A stretch of 38,863 nucleotides of DNA from Micavibrio sp. (GTDB lineage Bacteria > Pseudomonadota > Alphaproteobacteria > Micavibrionales > Micavibrionaceae): the NCBI GenBank assembly GCA_002687495.1, contig NZAJ01000046.1, positions 1 to 38,863 on the forward strand, written 5' to 3'. Shown one piece after another: positions 8,339 through 15,997 of this stretch (its first letter is position 1; each line of letters opens with the position of its first letter). The notes beneath the pieces were generated by a model that was not told the DNA's origin, made no database searches, and saw only the letters and a list, made by a program, of their open reading frames with translations. The translations under genes and the position numbers were made by a program.

Positions 8339-9445
8339 CTAGCGTACAAACACAGATTCGTACTCTGCTCGTGCGCGCTCTAGGTCTTCGACTTTACCTA
8401 TATCCCTCCAATATTCGTGTATAGGAAACACGCCTGCAGCACCTCCCGTTTCTCTAATCTTTTCAAAAAGCTGAGGCATATCAAAATATTGATTTTGAGG
8501 AATTAGCGATAAAACCTCAGGTTCAAGCACATAAATCCCAGCATTTATAAAATGGCTTTGCGCAGGCTTTTCTATAATGGAGCTCAACTGCACCCCATCA
8601 TTTTCAACAATTCCATATGGTATATTATATACATATTCCCTAACGCACATTGTCGCGAGAGCACTATTTTGACTATGAAAATCCAAAACATTCGCAAAAT
8701 TTACATTTGTAAGCAAATCGCCATTCATAACAATCATCGGCGCCTCTATTCTCTCAGGCAACAAGCCAAGAGAACCAGCAGTTCCCATCTTATTCACTTC
8801 ATCTATATATGAGATTTTAGCTCCAACTTTTTCACCATCACCGAAGAAATTTTTAATTACATCTGCTTTGTAATTGATAGAAAAATAAAACTCTTCAAAA
8901 CCTTGATCAACAAAGTTACTAACTATAGTCTCCAGTAAAGGTTTTCCACCAACAGGTAGCATTGGCTTTGGTGTCTTTTCAGTCAACGGCCTTAAACGCT
9001 TACCCTCTCCCCCTAGCATTAAAAAAACCTTGGTTTTATCTACACTAAGACTTCGCTTCTGTATATTGCTTACCCTGCCGTTAGAATCAATCACAACTTG
9101 ACTAATATTCTTAAGATCTAAGACTTTGCCTTCAATATTTACGACTGGAATTTGATGCACTTTTTTTTCAGCCATCAAACTAAGCACATCCTCTCCCAAA
9201 GTATTCTCACCCAAGGTAACAGGAGATTTATTCATAACCTCAGTAACACTTGTATTAAGTGTTTTACCAGCTAAGATGGCACGGCGGATATCACCATCAG
9301 TGATCGTTCCTAATAATTTCTCATCAGCGTCCACTATCAACACGATTTGCATTGCAGCCTGATCAATTACCCTAAGCGCATCAACAATATTAGCGTCCAT
9401 TTTTAAAAAAGTATCTTTAAATGTCTTCAAAGGCATAATCACCAC
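8339..9445 (-). CDS. ptmE: CBS-domain sugar-1-phosphate nucleotidyltransferase, PtmE-like (GlcN-1-P guanylyltransferase)
   Basis: In Campylobacter, PtmE activates glucosamine-1-phosphate with GTP, the entry into CMP-legionaminic acid made through GDP-sugars. The same architecture is seen here. Two N-terminal CBS repeats (about 10-125, with VDADEKLLGTITDGDIRRAI and PVVNIEGKV) precede a nucleotidyltransferase domain. That domain has FLMLGGEGKRLRPLTEKTPKPMLPV-type residues from about 140, then the metal-binding VMNGDLL and EYWRDIGKVEDLERA near the end. The frame opens with GTG at 9445; an ATG at 9436 (MPLKTF) is an equally good start and neither has a clear ribosome binding site. Presence with legB and legC supports the PtmE call over a generic GDP-mannose enzyme. 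Confidence 0.8.
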   Translation of the reverse strand: MVIMPLKTFKDTFLKMDANIVDALRVIDQAAMQIVLIVDADEKLLGTITDGDIRRAILAGKTLNTSVTEVMNKSPVTLGENTLGEDVLSLMAEKKVHQIPVVNIEGKVLDLKNISQVVIDSNGRVSNIQKRSLSVDKTKVFLMLGGEGKRLRPLTEKTPKPMLPVGGKPLLETIVSNFVDQGFEEFYFSINYKADVIKNFFGDGEKVGAKISYIDEVNKMGTAGSLGLLPERIEAPMIVMNGDLLTNVNFANVLDFHSQNSALATMCVREYVYNIPYGIVENDGVQLSSIIEKPAQSHFINAGIYVLEPEVLSLIPQNQYFDMPQLFEKIRETGGAAGVFPIHEYWRDIGKVEDLERARAEYESVFVR

Positions 9446-9452
9446 AAGCTCT

Positions 9453-9478
9453 GCGCATCTTAGCTCCCGAAGATGCGT
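9453..9478 (-). other. Stem-loop in the leader of the ptmE-like gene
   Basis: CGCATCTT (9454-9461) pairs perfectly with AAGATGCG (9470-9477), extended by a G-T pair, around an eight-base loop. It begins about eight bases upstream of the GTG and 17 upstream of the ATG start of the minus-strand gene. No T-run follows on either strand, so it is not a standard terminator. It could affect translation or mark a processed transcript end. Confidence 0.5.
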
Positions 9479-9564
9479 CTTATTAAAATTACATTAGCAA
9501 CGTTTTTAACAGAGATTATTTTTATCATTCACAACCCAAAGTACCAAGTATTAAGTTCCGAACC

Positions 9565-10968
9565 TCATTTGCTAATAACAAAAACCTGCTCTTTAAGTTC
9601 ATACATATTGAGTGTCTTCATTTTTTTCAGCTGAGATATAACATCTAATACATTTCTTGTATGTTTAAAATTCATCCCGCTGGCCTTAGCCTTCCCATAC
9701 AATAAACTTCCAGCCCTATTTCTGGCGCGCTTAGGAAAATATTTGGCCCATACTGTTTCATTTAGGCTTAATACAAGCTCGTCGATTTTTTTATTTATCT
9801 TTCTTTTTAGTGAGAGAGGAGGAACAGCCAATAACCTTGTAGGCAAAGGCGCAACTAGATCCATTTCTTTTAGAATCGACTCAGCCGACGTGCATTCAGT
9901 ATTTTCGTATACCCACATCTTTAAAACACCGTCGATTACACCTGGTTCTTTAGTTTTCTTTCCACGTACAACATTATCTAAAATTTCGATCAACTCCTCG
10001 CGGCTATTCGCTATTTCTGAGACAGCAAGCGGCTGTTCCAGAGTGTATTTTTTAAGATAATGCGGCATTGGTGGCATATACGTCATAACAGGACGCCCCA
10101 TTAAATGCGCTTCAATACTTGTGGTGCTTTTAAAGTGATATATACCCTCTGATGCTAAAATCCATGGTGTAACAGCCCCCTCATATACAAAATGTAAATT
10201 GTCGAGTTTCTCCTCCATCTTTTTCCAAATATCATGAGATTCAGATGGATGAGGCCTTATTATAAAATTTATATCAGGCTGACTAGCAACCATTTCAGGA
10301 AGAAAATCTATATATTCTTTAAAAGCAATCAAATTTTGCTCAGCTTGACCAACCATAAACTCCACCATATCCTCAGAGAGGTTAGATGCACTATGTTTTT
10401 TTGTTAATTCAAGCCCCATGTGAGCCCCAAGAACATTGTTAGCAATACCAAAGCTCGAAGGGATAAGAATAAAACGCCCATACTTACGTCTCAGCGCATC
10501 CGCCTGATCTTTATAAACCTCATGAGCAAAATCACGCCAGAACTCTAATCTCGGGCTACCGCTTTTCACTCCATACTGGGCAAATTCAGGAAAAGTCTCT
10601 TCAAATATTCTTTTCTGCTCATCACCCCAGAAAAACACACGCTCAATAATGTTTAAATTATCTCTATTAAAGCGAACATTATCCCCTAGAAACTCTTTAA
10701 AAGTAACAACACCTTCTTCATCCAACGAACAGATTTTGTGACCACTTTCATGCAGCATTTTGATTTGCGCATGCTCTAGCGGTGTAGCACTTTTAATCAT
10801 CACCACACCTTGAGGCAGTGTATCAATCATTGCATATAGTATAGCCTTCGGCGCAATTAATACCACCCACCCTTGCATGGCCGCCTCATGCGCTAATGTC
10901 ACTTTTCCATCATGCTCGCGCACCACAATTTCCAGAGGAAGATATAAAAACTTACTGCTATTACTCAC
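9565..10968 (-). CDS. Surface carbohydrate biosynthesis protein, GT-B/CDP-glycerophosphotransferase-like
   Basis: A 467-residue cytoplasmic protein that looks like a 'surface carbohydrate biosynthesis' transferase of GT-B type. NFIIRPHPSES near residue 237 matches the RPHP element of capsule and CDP-glycerol transferases, and STTSIEAHLMGRPVMTYMPP near 284 fits the donor-binding helix. The N-terminus (FLYLPLEIVVREHDGKVTLA) fits such proteins. Donor is unknown; because CMP-nonulosonate genes surround it and no classical sialyltransferase is present, it is a candidate nonulosonate transferase (inference). The start is GTG, preceded by AAGG seven bases upstream, nine bases after the stop of the methyltransferase gene before it. 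Confidence 0.72.
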   Translation of the reverse strand: MSNSSKFLYLPLEIVVREHDGKVTLAHEAAMQGWVVLIAPKAILYAMIDTLPQGVVMIKSATPLEHAQIKMLHESGHKICSLDEEGVVTFKEFLGDNVRFNRDNLNIIERVFFWGDEQKRIFEETFPEFAQYGVKSGSPRLEFWRDFAHEVYKDQADALRRKYGRFILIPSSFGIANNVLGAHMGLELTKKHSASNLSEDMVEFMVGQAEQNLIAFKEYIDFLPEMVASQPDINFIIRPHPSESHDIWKKMEEKLDNLHFVYEGAVTPWILASEGIYHFKSTTSIEAHLMGRPVMTYMPPMPHYLKKYTLEQPLAVSEIANSREELIEILDNVVRGKKTKEPGVIDGVLKMWVYENTECTSAESILKEMDLVAPLPTRLLAVPPLSLKRKINKKIDELVLSLNETVWAKYFPKRARNRAGSLLYGKAKASGMNFKHTRNVLDVISQLKKMKTLNMYELKEQVFVISK

Positions 10969-10977
10969 TTCTTCGCC

Positions 10978-11709
10978 TTACTTCTTTTTATGTTTAAGCT
11001 TATAAAATAGCTGACCTTTATATGGAGACTTAGAAACACCTCCATTTTCATAATTTATAGACAACCGTTCAACCACCATTAAATCTGCTTGTATAAATAG
11101 ATCCTCTATCTCTTGAGGTGTGAACAAATGCCCAAAACCCGGAAAAGTTCTGTCACCAATTTTCCATTCATAGTGGGCATCACCTCTTTTTTCATCAAAT
11201 GCAATACCATCCAGAATTACCCGCCCAAAAACCTTCATCGATCCATAAGCGACTGCGTTATGACGATTATTCACATCCATAATAAACAAGCCGTCCGGCT
11301 TTAGCTTTGACGCTATAGCGCGCAAAGCTAAAACGCGTTTTTCTTTAGAATTTATATGACCAAAAACATTCCAAAGCGCCGTAATGACATCAAATGTACC
11401 AATATCCTGCTCAGCTAACTCCTCCGCAAAAACCTCCAGAACTTTACAGTTTGCTGCTGCACGACATATTTTGGCCATCTCACTACTTGGTTCAACTGCA
11501 ACACACTCTGTTAGGCTCATAGATTTTTGTATTTTAGATAACCTGCGACCATCTCCAGCACCAACATCTAAAACTCGAGCGTCACTAGAAATTTCATTAA
11601 TCACAAGCTCATCTACAGCGTCCAAATATGGAAGTTTGGCATTCGAATAATCTTCATAAACAGGCGCTATTGCATCATAAGCTTCCATTGTATCTGATAT
11701 TTTAGGCAT
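10978..11709 (-). CDS. Class I SAM-dependent methyltransferase
   Basis: A 243-residue methyltransferase. It opens with an EAYDAIAPVYEDYSN segment typical of small-molecule methyltransferases. Motif I is ARVLDVGAGDGRRLSKI, followed by AVEPSSEM (acidic residue for SAM ribose), FDVITALWNVFGHI and LKPDGLFIMDVNNRHN. It sits 12 bases after legF and nine before the GT-B-like gene, so it belongs to the legI-legF operon. A glycan or nonulosonate O- or N-methyl transfer is plausible from context, but the acceptor is not visible in the sequence. Confidence 0.85.
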   Translation of the reverse strand: MPKISDTMEAYDAIAPVYEDYSNAKLPYLDAVDELVINEISSDARVLDVGAGDGRRLSKIQKSMSLTECVAVEPSSEMAKICRAAANCKVLEVFAEELAEQDIGTFDVITALWNVFGHINSKEKRVLALRAIASKLKPDGLFIMDVNNRHNAVAYGSMKVFGRVILDGIAFDEKRGDAHYEWKIGDRTFPGFGHLFTPQEIEDLFIQADLMVVERLSINYENGGVSKSPYKGQLFYKLKHKKK

Positions 11710-11721
11710 AATAATTATGGG

Positions 11722-12426
11722 TCACACTTTTTCAAAAGGATATCTTAACATTAAATCAGCAATGTACAGATCATATTCAGTATCTATATCTACAGATCTT
11801 TCTTCTGGAATCACAATATACCCCAGACGTCCATCTACTAAACGCTCACAGTTTCTAATATAATCAGGGCTTGTTACGTATATACTTCCAGTAATATCGA
11901 ACACTTCTGGCACATCTTGGCGTCGATACGCTTTAGATCCACCTATAACCACCTCGATTTCATCATCAGCATTTATTTTAACCATACTAAGATAAGGACT
12001 TGCAGAGCTTGGGGTAATTGTAAAAACTATATCATTATCCGCTGAAAAAAATTTACGAACAGCACTATCTATGTCTGATGGAGCCCTAAAAGGTGAGGTA
12101 GCTGGCAAGGATATAAACACACCCTGCTGTGAAAAAAGATCATGTTTTTCTTCTAGAGCATGTCGCCACGCCATAATTTCAGGCGTCTGGTCCTGCGCTA
12201 ATTTGCTAGGGCGCATCAATATCTCCGCCCCAAAGCTCGCCGCGACCTCTGCGATTTCAGTATCATCCGTAGACACTAAAACAGACGATATCACCTCACT
12301 TGCCAAGGCACTTTCTATTGAATAAGCAATCAGAGGCTTGCCCGCAACTTCACGTATATTTTTTCTTGCTACCCCTTTCGATCCCCCTCTAGCGAAAATA
12401 CATGCTGTAAGACTTCCCTTCTTCAT
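11722..12426 (-). CDS. legF: CMP-nonulosonate (legionaminate) cytidylyltransferase, NeuA/LegF family
   Basis: Activates a nine-carbon sugar acid with CTP to give the CMP-sugar donor. The N-terminal CTP-binding motif is FARGGSKGVARKNI, followed by PLIAYSIESALAS, VLVSTDDTEIAEVA and PATSPFR. The C-terminal VDIDTEYDLYIADLM carries the metal-binding Asp residues. Length 234 is typical for the family. The legI-like gene overlaps it by four bases (ATGA). NeuA, PseF and LegF cannot be told apart from motifs alone; legionaminate is inferred from the neighbouring legB, legC, legG and ptmE types. Sampled lines here are more AT-rich than legI and legG. Confidence 0.87.
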   Translation of the reverse strand: MKKGSLTACIFARGGSKGVARKNIREVAGKPLIAYSIESALASEVISSVLVSTDDTEIAEVAASFGAEILMRPSKLAQDQTPEIMAWRHALEEKHDLFSQQGVFISLPATSPFRAPSDIDSAVRKFFSADNDIVFTITPSSASPYLSMVKINADDEIEVVIGGSKAYRRQDVPEVFDITGSIYVTSPDYIRNCERLVDGRLGYIVIPEERSVDIDTEYDLYIADLMLRYPFEKV

Positions 12427-13499
12427 CCCCCAAAATCCTTCATTGAAAGCGGTTCATCATGACCTTTATCAACATTAAGCGTTTTACCGATGAGTGTGTC
12501 AAATTCTTCTGGTTTAATCGCTTCTGGGTCATATGGGCGCTTGACGCCAATCACGTGTTTTTCAATCATATCAGCTGTAATCTCAGTGCCCTTTGTCAAA
12601 TTCTCCGCGTTAACATAAAGGCTCTTGCGAATTTTTGGGCGTGTTTCACCTTCTGTCGCGGCTGGCACTTTCACACCGTCCCCCAAGGATGCAGAGGCGT
12701 CACGCACTGCTTTCACAAGCGTTTTAAGCTCTGGGATATCAACGGATGCCTGATGATCAGGGCCAACCATATTCTTATCCAGCGTATAGTGTTTCTCTAC
12801 CATAGCCCCGCCCATACCGGCGCAAACTATAGCCGCGACATGGCCTTTGGTGTGATCAGAATATCCTACCGGCAAATTGAACTGCTCACGCATAGACAAA
12901 ATAACCTTCATATTACATTGCTCAATCGGCGCGGGGTACTGTGATGTACAATGCATGAGCGCAAGCTCGATATCAGGTTTAACCTCACGCACCCAGTTAA
13001 TAGCTTGCGCGACCTCTTCCATGTAGCTTGCGCCGCTAGATATCATCATAGAATCAAAACGCTTGGCCATATATTGAAGGAGCGGCTTATTGCTAATTTC
13101 AGGAGACGGCACTTTCACCGCGCTAACGCCTAACGTATCGGCTAAGAAATCCACGCTTTCATGCTCAAAGGCTGTGCAGAGGAAACCGACGCCCTTTTGC
13201 TTACAATATTCAAACGCTTCAATCAAAAGGTCATCAGGCAGCTCTAAAGCTTTGGCCATTTCAAGCTGGTTTTCAACCATACCTGCTTCGGCCTGATAAT
13301 CCGCGAGCGCTGCATGCGAAGAGATTTCGAGCGCAGTGTTAAAGCGCTGCAGCTTAATAATATCAAGCCCGGCCTCAACACCTTTATCAATGAGCTTAAA
13401 AAGAATTTCGCGATCGCAATTATGATTCACGCCGATCTCGCCAATTACAACGCAGCGATCACCGTCTTTAAAATCAAAACTCTTAGAAACAAAATCCAT
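12423..13499 (-). CDS. legI: Nonulosonic acid synthase, NeuB/LegI family
   Basis: Condenses a 6-deoxy-2,4-diacetamido mannose-type sugar with phosphoenolpyruvate to give the nonulosonic acid. The TIM-barrel part shows EIGVNHNCDRE, IIKLQRFN, MISSGAS, LMHCTSQYPAP, VGYSDHTKG and EKHYTLDKNMVGPDHQAS. The C-terminal SAF (antifreeze-like) domain starts near IRKSLYVNAENL and includes ITADMIEKHVIGVKRP. The frame extends to a GTG at 13505, but GGGGAG at 13507-13512 is seven bases from the ATG at 13499 and only one from the GTG, so the ATG is chosen (358 residues). It overlaps legF by four bases. Confidence 0.92.
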   Translation of the reverse strand: MDFVSKSFDFKDGDRCVVIGEIGVNHNCDREILFKLIDKGVEAGLDIIKLQRFNTALEISSHAALADYQAEAGMVENQLEMAKALELPDDLLIEAFEYCKQKGVGFLCTAFEHESVDFLADTLGVSAVKVPSPEISNKPLLQYMAKRFDSMMISSGASYMEEVAQAINWVREVKPDIELALMHCTSQYPAPIEQCNMKVILSMREQFNLPVGYSDHTKGHVAAIVCAGMGGAMVEKHYTLDKNMVGPDHQASVDIPELKTLVKAVRDASASLGDGVKVPAATEGETRPKIRKSLYVNAENLTKGTEITADMIEKHVIGVKRPYDPEAIKPEEFDTLIGKTLNVDKGHDEPLSMKDFGG

Positions 13500-13506
13500 G
13501 CTCACA

Positions 13507-13512
13507 CTCCCC
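13507..13512 (-). promoter_or_regulatory. Ribosome binding site fixing the legI start
   Basis: GGGGAG on the minus strand ends seven bases before the ATG at 13499. It also includes the last base of the upstream stop codon. It rules against the GTG at 13505. Confidence 0.65.
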
Positions 13513-14588
13513 TATCTATAAAATATTATATTCTGGGTGTTTGGGCTTTCCCCGTAGATATCACGCCATATATCAATTACGCGTCCATAGCCTTCAGAGT
13601 CAATAACCCTCTTACCAATATAATAATCATCCACGCCAATCGCGTTGCTTTTTTTAAAACGGAAGAGCGGATCATCCTCGGCCGTGGTGCGCCCGCCGCC
13701 GACAAGCAGGAACTCAACACCGCTATTCAGCAGCGCTTTGCTCATCTCGCACATAGAGGCGTTGCTTGCGCCGAGCTTCATATATTCAGTTAGCCCCGCG
13801 CCCAAATGATAGAGCGCGCCTTTTTCATGAACCAGCGCCATTGAGGCCGCAACCATCTTATCACCGTCAAAGCTGGCAAAAAGCCGCACGCCGCCCTCGG
13901 GCAGCTTTAGTAAATCATGGTAATATTCATCCGTGTACATAAAGAAATCCGGCGCCTCATTGCGGCGCATAGTCTCATCATACAGAGCGCGGAAAGCAGC
14001 TATATTCTCCGCCAAATCCAGCTCTCTTGCCACCAACCCTTCTTTGCCGGCCTTACGAATCATATTGCGGGTTTTCTTACCCAGCGCGGCAAACAGCTCC
14101 TCTTCCGTTCTCGGCATATGGGTTGTGGCTTGCGGGCGGTTTTTCAGGATTTCAGTATTAGGATGAGCATTTTCTTTCGTGCTTGCATAGATACTGAAAC
14201 GCAGGAATTCGGCGATCACTTTTTCATCTGCACAATACTGCCCAAACGCAGCCCACGCCCTTTGCAGAAACGCCGCGTCTTTCGTTGTTGAAAGCGGGCC
14301 GGAATAGCCATAGATCGCGCTGATATCCTTATAGCCTGTATCATGCTCTTTTCCGTCTTCATCCGTAATAACCGCAGGGGTAAGAAGAAACGGATAAGCG
14401 AAATACTCAGCGCCTTCTTCGAAGCACCACATAAGCGGGGTCGATCCTTTCATACGCTTGGCATAAGTGGTGTGATATTCAGGCGTTTGGCACACATCAA
14501 CGCGCTGGAATTTATCCAGCACCGCGCGCCAATCGTCAATTTTAGATGAATTTATAACTTTACTAATCATGCTCTGATTTTCTAGCAC
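13512..14588 (-). CDS. FemAB/GNAT-like (Acetyltransf_6) protein
   Basis: Predicted acyl- or aminoacyl-transferase with a duplicated GNAT fold. The central FAALGKKTRNMIRKAGKEGL and AAFRALYDETMRRNEAPDFF, then KMVAASMALVHEKGALYHLG and EFLLVGGGRT, are the pattern of FemAB-related and BioF2-like proteins. GTG at 14588 opens the frame; the ATG at 14570 (MISKV) is an alternative start. It is the first gene of the run into legI and legF, 12 bases away from legI. The legionaminate pathway needs an N-acetyltransferase (LegH) that is not otherwise present, so this protein might supply that step (inference). It could equally modify the finished glycan. Confidence 0.75.
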   Translation of the reverse strand: MLENQSMISKVINSSKIDDWRAVLDKFQRVDVCQTPEYHTTYAKRMKGSTPLMWCFEEGAEYFAYPFLLTPAVITDEDGKEHDTGYKDISAIYGYSGPLSTTKDAAFLQRAWAAFGQYCADEKVIAEFLRFSIYASTKENAHPNTEILKNRPQATTHMPRTEEELFAALGKKTRNMIRKAGKEGLVARELDLAENIAAFRALYDETMRRNEAPDFFMYTDEYYHDLLKLPEGGVRLFASFDGDKMVAASMALVHEKGALYHLGAGLTEYMKLGASNASMCEMSKALLNSGVEFLLVGGGRTTAEDDPLFRFKKSNAIGVDDYYIGKRVIDSEGYGRVIDIWRDIYGESPNTQNIIFYR

Positions 14589-14669
14589 ATAGTGTATGTA
14601 TAGGAAAAGTAGTAGACAGCTAAATATTTTACATTATGGCAACTAAAATTCTAACAAGGTATAGTAGAT

Positions 14670-14843
14670 ATGCACGCAGATCCAAAACGCATGAATGAGA
14701 ATATTCCAGAGCATGTCTTACCTAACTTAGAGCGCCATGGCAGCCTTTTGTTAGAAAACCACGCAAAAATGGACGCATTACCTAAAGTGCAAAATACAGC
14801 CCTTACAGCAGCTGTCCCAAAAGCACCGGATGAGCCCTTCTAA
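14670..14843 (+). CDS. Candidate small protein, 57 residues
   Basis: An open frame runs from ATG at 14670 to TAA at 14841-14843. It encodes MHADPKRMNENIPEHV and ends KAPDEPF. An AAGG lies ten bases before the ATG, a plausible ribosome binding site. The product is hydrophilic, Pro- and Ala-rich at its C-terminus, with no membrane segment or Cys; no family was recognised. It sits in the 250-base gap between the FemAB-like gene (divergent) and legG, and its stop overlaps the legG stop by three bases. Real status is uncertain, but it fills almost the whole gap and uses codons like its neighbours. Confidence 0.4.
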   Translation: MHADPKRMNENIPEHVLPNLERHGSLLLENHAKMDALPKVQNTALTAAVPKAPDEPF

Positions 14844-15997
14844 ACTTTAAGCGGATCAACAAAGGTTTTAGAGAGAAGCTTAGCTTTGTCATGCCCAACT
14901 TTGAGCGGACCAAGGATAAGCTCTAGCGCGTTCTCTTGGATATACGGATTTTCTTTACCCTGAATTGAAGCAATGAAGGCTGGGTCTTGGACCTTATCCA
15001 TTGCAGCTTTAATCTCCTCCAGCGCGAAACCGCAATCAACAACATTATTGCCACGTACGCGCCCGCCTTGACGTGAACCCATATTGATCACAGGCAGCGC
15101 GAAGCTCGGCGCCTCCCACAAGCCACTGGATGAGTTGCCGATCATGTATTTAGCCTTATCCATCGCGGCAAAATAGCGCTCAGTACCCAACGCTTCGAAC
15201 ATATAGATATTATCTTTAGCTCCCGCAAAAGCATGCAGCTTTTCAAAGACCGCATTACTACCCGGATCAGGGTTAGGCGCTGTAAGGACAATCGTTTCCT
15301 CGATCTCATCCAATGCCGCGATAAAATGCTCTACCTGCGCTTCGAATGATAGATCGTCATAAGACGTTGGGTGGAACGTCGCAAGCACAAAATCGCCTTG
15401 CGGGATATCAAGCGCGGCATGAATATCAGGCATTTTGTCAGCGAAATCTTGTAGGGATAGCAGCACTGGCTCGCCCGTAGCTGTCACGCGCCAGCTTTCC
15501 TCCCCCATCTTTCTCAAGCGCTCACTATGCTCCTCCAGCGCGGTGAAATGCAGATGAGATAGCGTAGTCAGGACATAGCGGGTCTGATTATCAGCTGAGC
15601 CTTGTGTAATATCACCGCCAGAGTGGTGCGCAATCGGTAAACCGAGCATAGAGGCTGCCGTGGCCACCGCGATCATCTCCCAGCGATCACCAACGATAAA
15701 GACAAAGTCAGGCTGATCTTTAGTGAAAATCTCAACAAACTCCGCCACAGCACGTGCATAGGCCGCCGCGATATCAGCCTCACTATTATCCTCATCTCTT
15801 AGAAAAGCAGGCTGGTAATCAACAGATAAGCCATCGGCCTTTACCGCTTCAATCGTTTTACCGAAACGCGCAAGCAAATGAGAGCCACCTGCGCTCACAA
15901 CCACCTCGATTTCACAGTCTTTTTGCGCAGCAAGGGCAATGGGCCTCGTTGTGGCATAATCTGATCGGCTTAATGTAACGAAATGGACTTTTGGCAT
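14840..15997 (-). CDS. legG: Hydrolysing sugar-nucleotide 2-epimerase, NeuC/LegG family
   Basis: Releases NDP and inverts C2 of an NDP-2,4-diacetamido-6-deoxyglucose to give the sugar used by LegI. The GT-B-like epimerase fold shows VTLSRSDYATTRPI at the N-terminus, IVGDRWEMIAVA, AHHSGGDITQGSADNQTRY, LSHLHFTA, ATFHPTSYDD and IGNSSSGLWEAPSFALPVI. Length 385 fits NeuC. The start codon directly follows the stop of the upstream methyltransferase (TAAATG) and has AAAGG eight bases before it. Its translation may therefore depend on read-through of the phase-variable upstream gene. Sampled lines are about 60% GC, much higher than the flavoprotein gene nearby. Confidence 0.9.
   Translation of the reverse strand: MPKVHFVTLSRSDYATTRPIALAAQKDCEIEVVVSAGGSHLLARFGKTIEAVKADGLSVDYQPAFLRDEDNSEADIAAAYARAVAEFVEIFTKDQPDFVFIVGDRWEMIAVATAASMLGLPIAHHSGGDITQGSADNQTRYVLTTLSHLHFTALEEHSERLRKMGEESWRVTATGEPVLLSLQDFADKMPDIHAALDIPQGDFVLATFHPTSYDDLSFEAQVEHFIAALDEIEETIVLTAPNPDPGSNAVFEKLHAFAGAKDNIYMFEALGTERYFAAMDKAKYMIGNSSSGLWEAPSFALPVINMGSRQGGRVRGNNVVDCGFALEEIKAAMDKVQDPAFIASIQGKENPYIQENALELILGPLKVGHDKAKLLSKTFVDPLKV

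Noticed and set aside
12459-12944. 161-codon plus-strand frame opposite legI
   Set aside because: It is antisense to a strongly supported NeuB-family gene, has no recognisable domain and no good ribosome binding site.
13314-13793. 159-codon plus-strand frame across the legI/FemAB junction
   Set aside because: Shadow of two real genes on the other strand; the protein has no family features.
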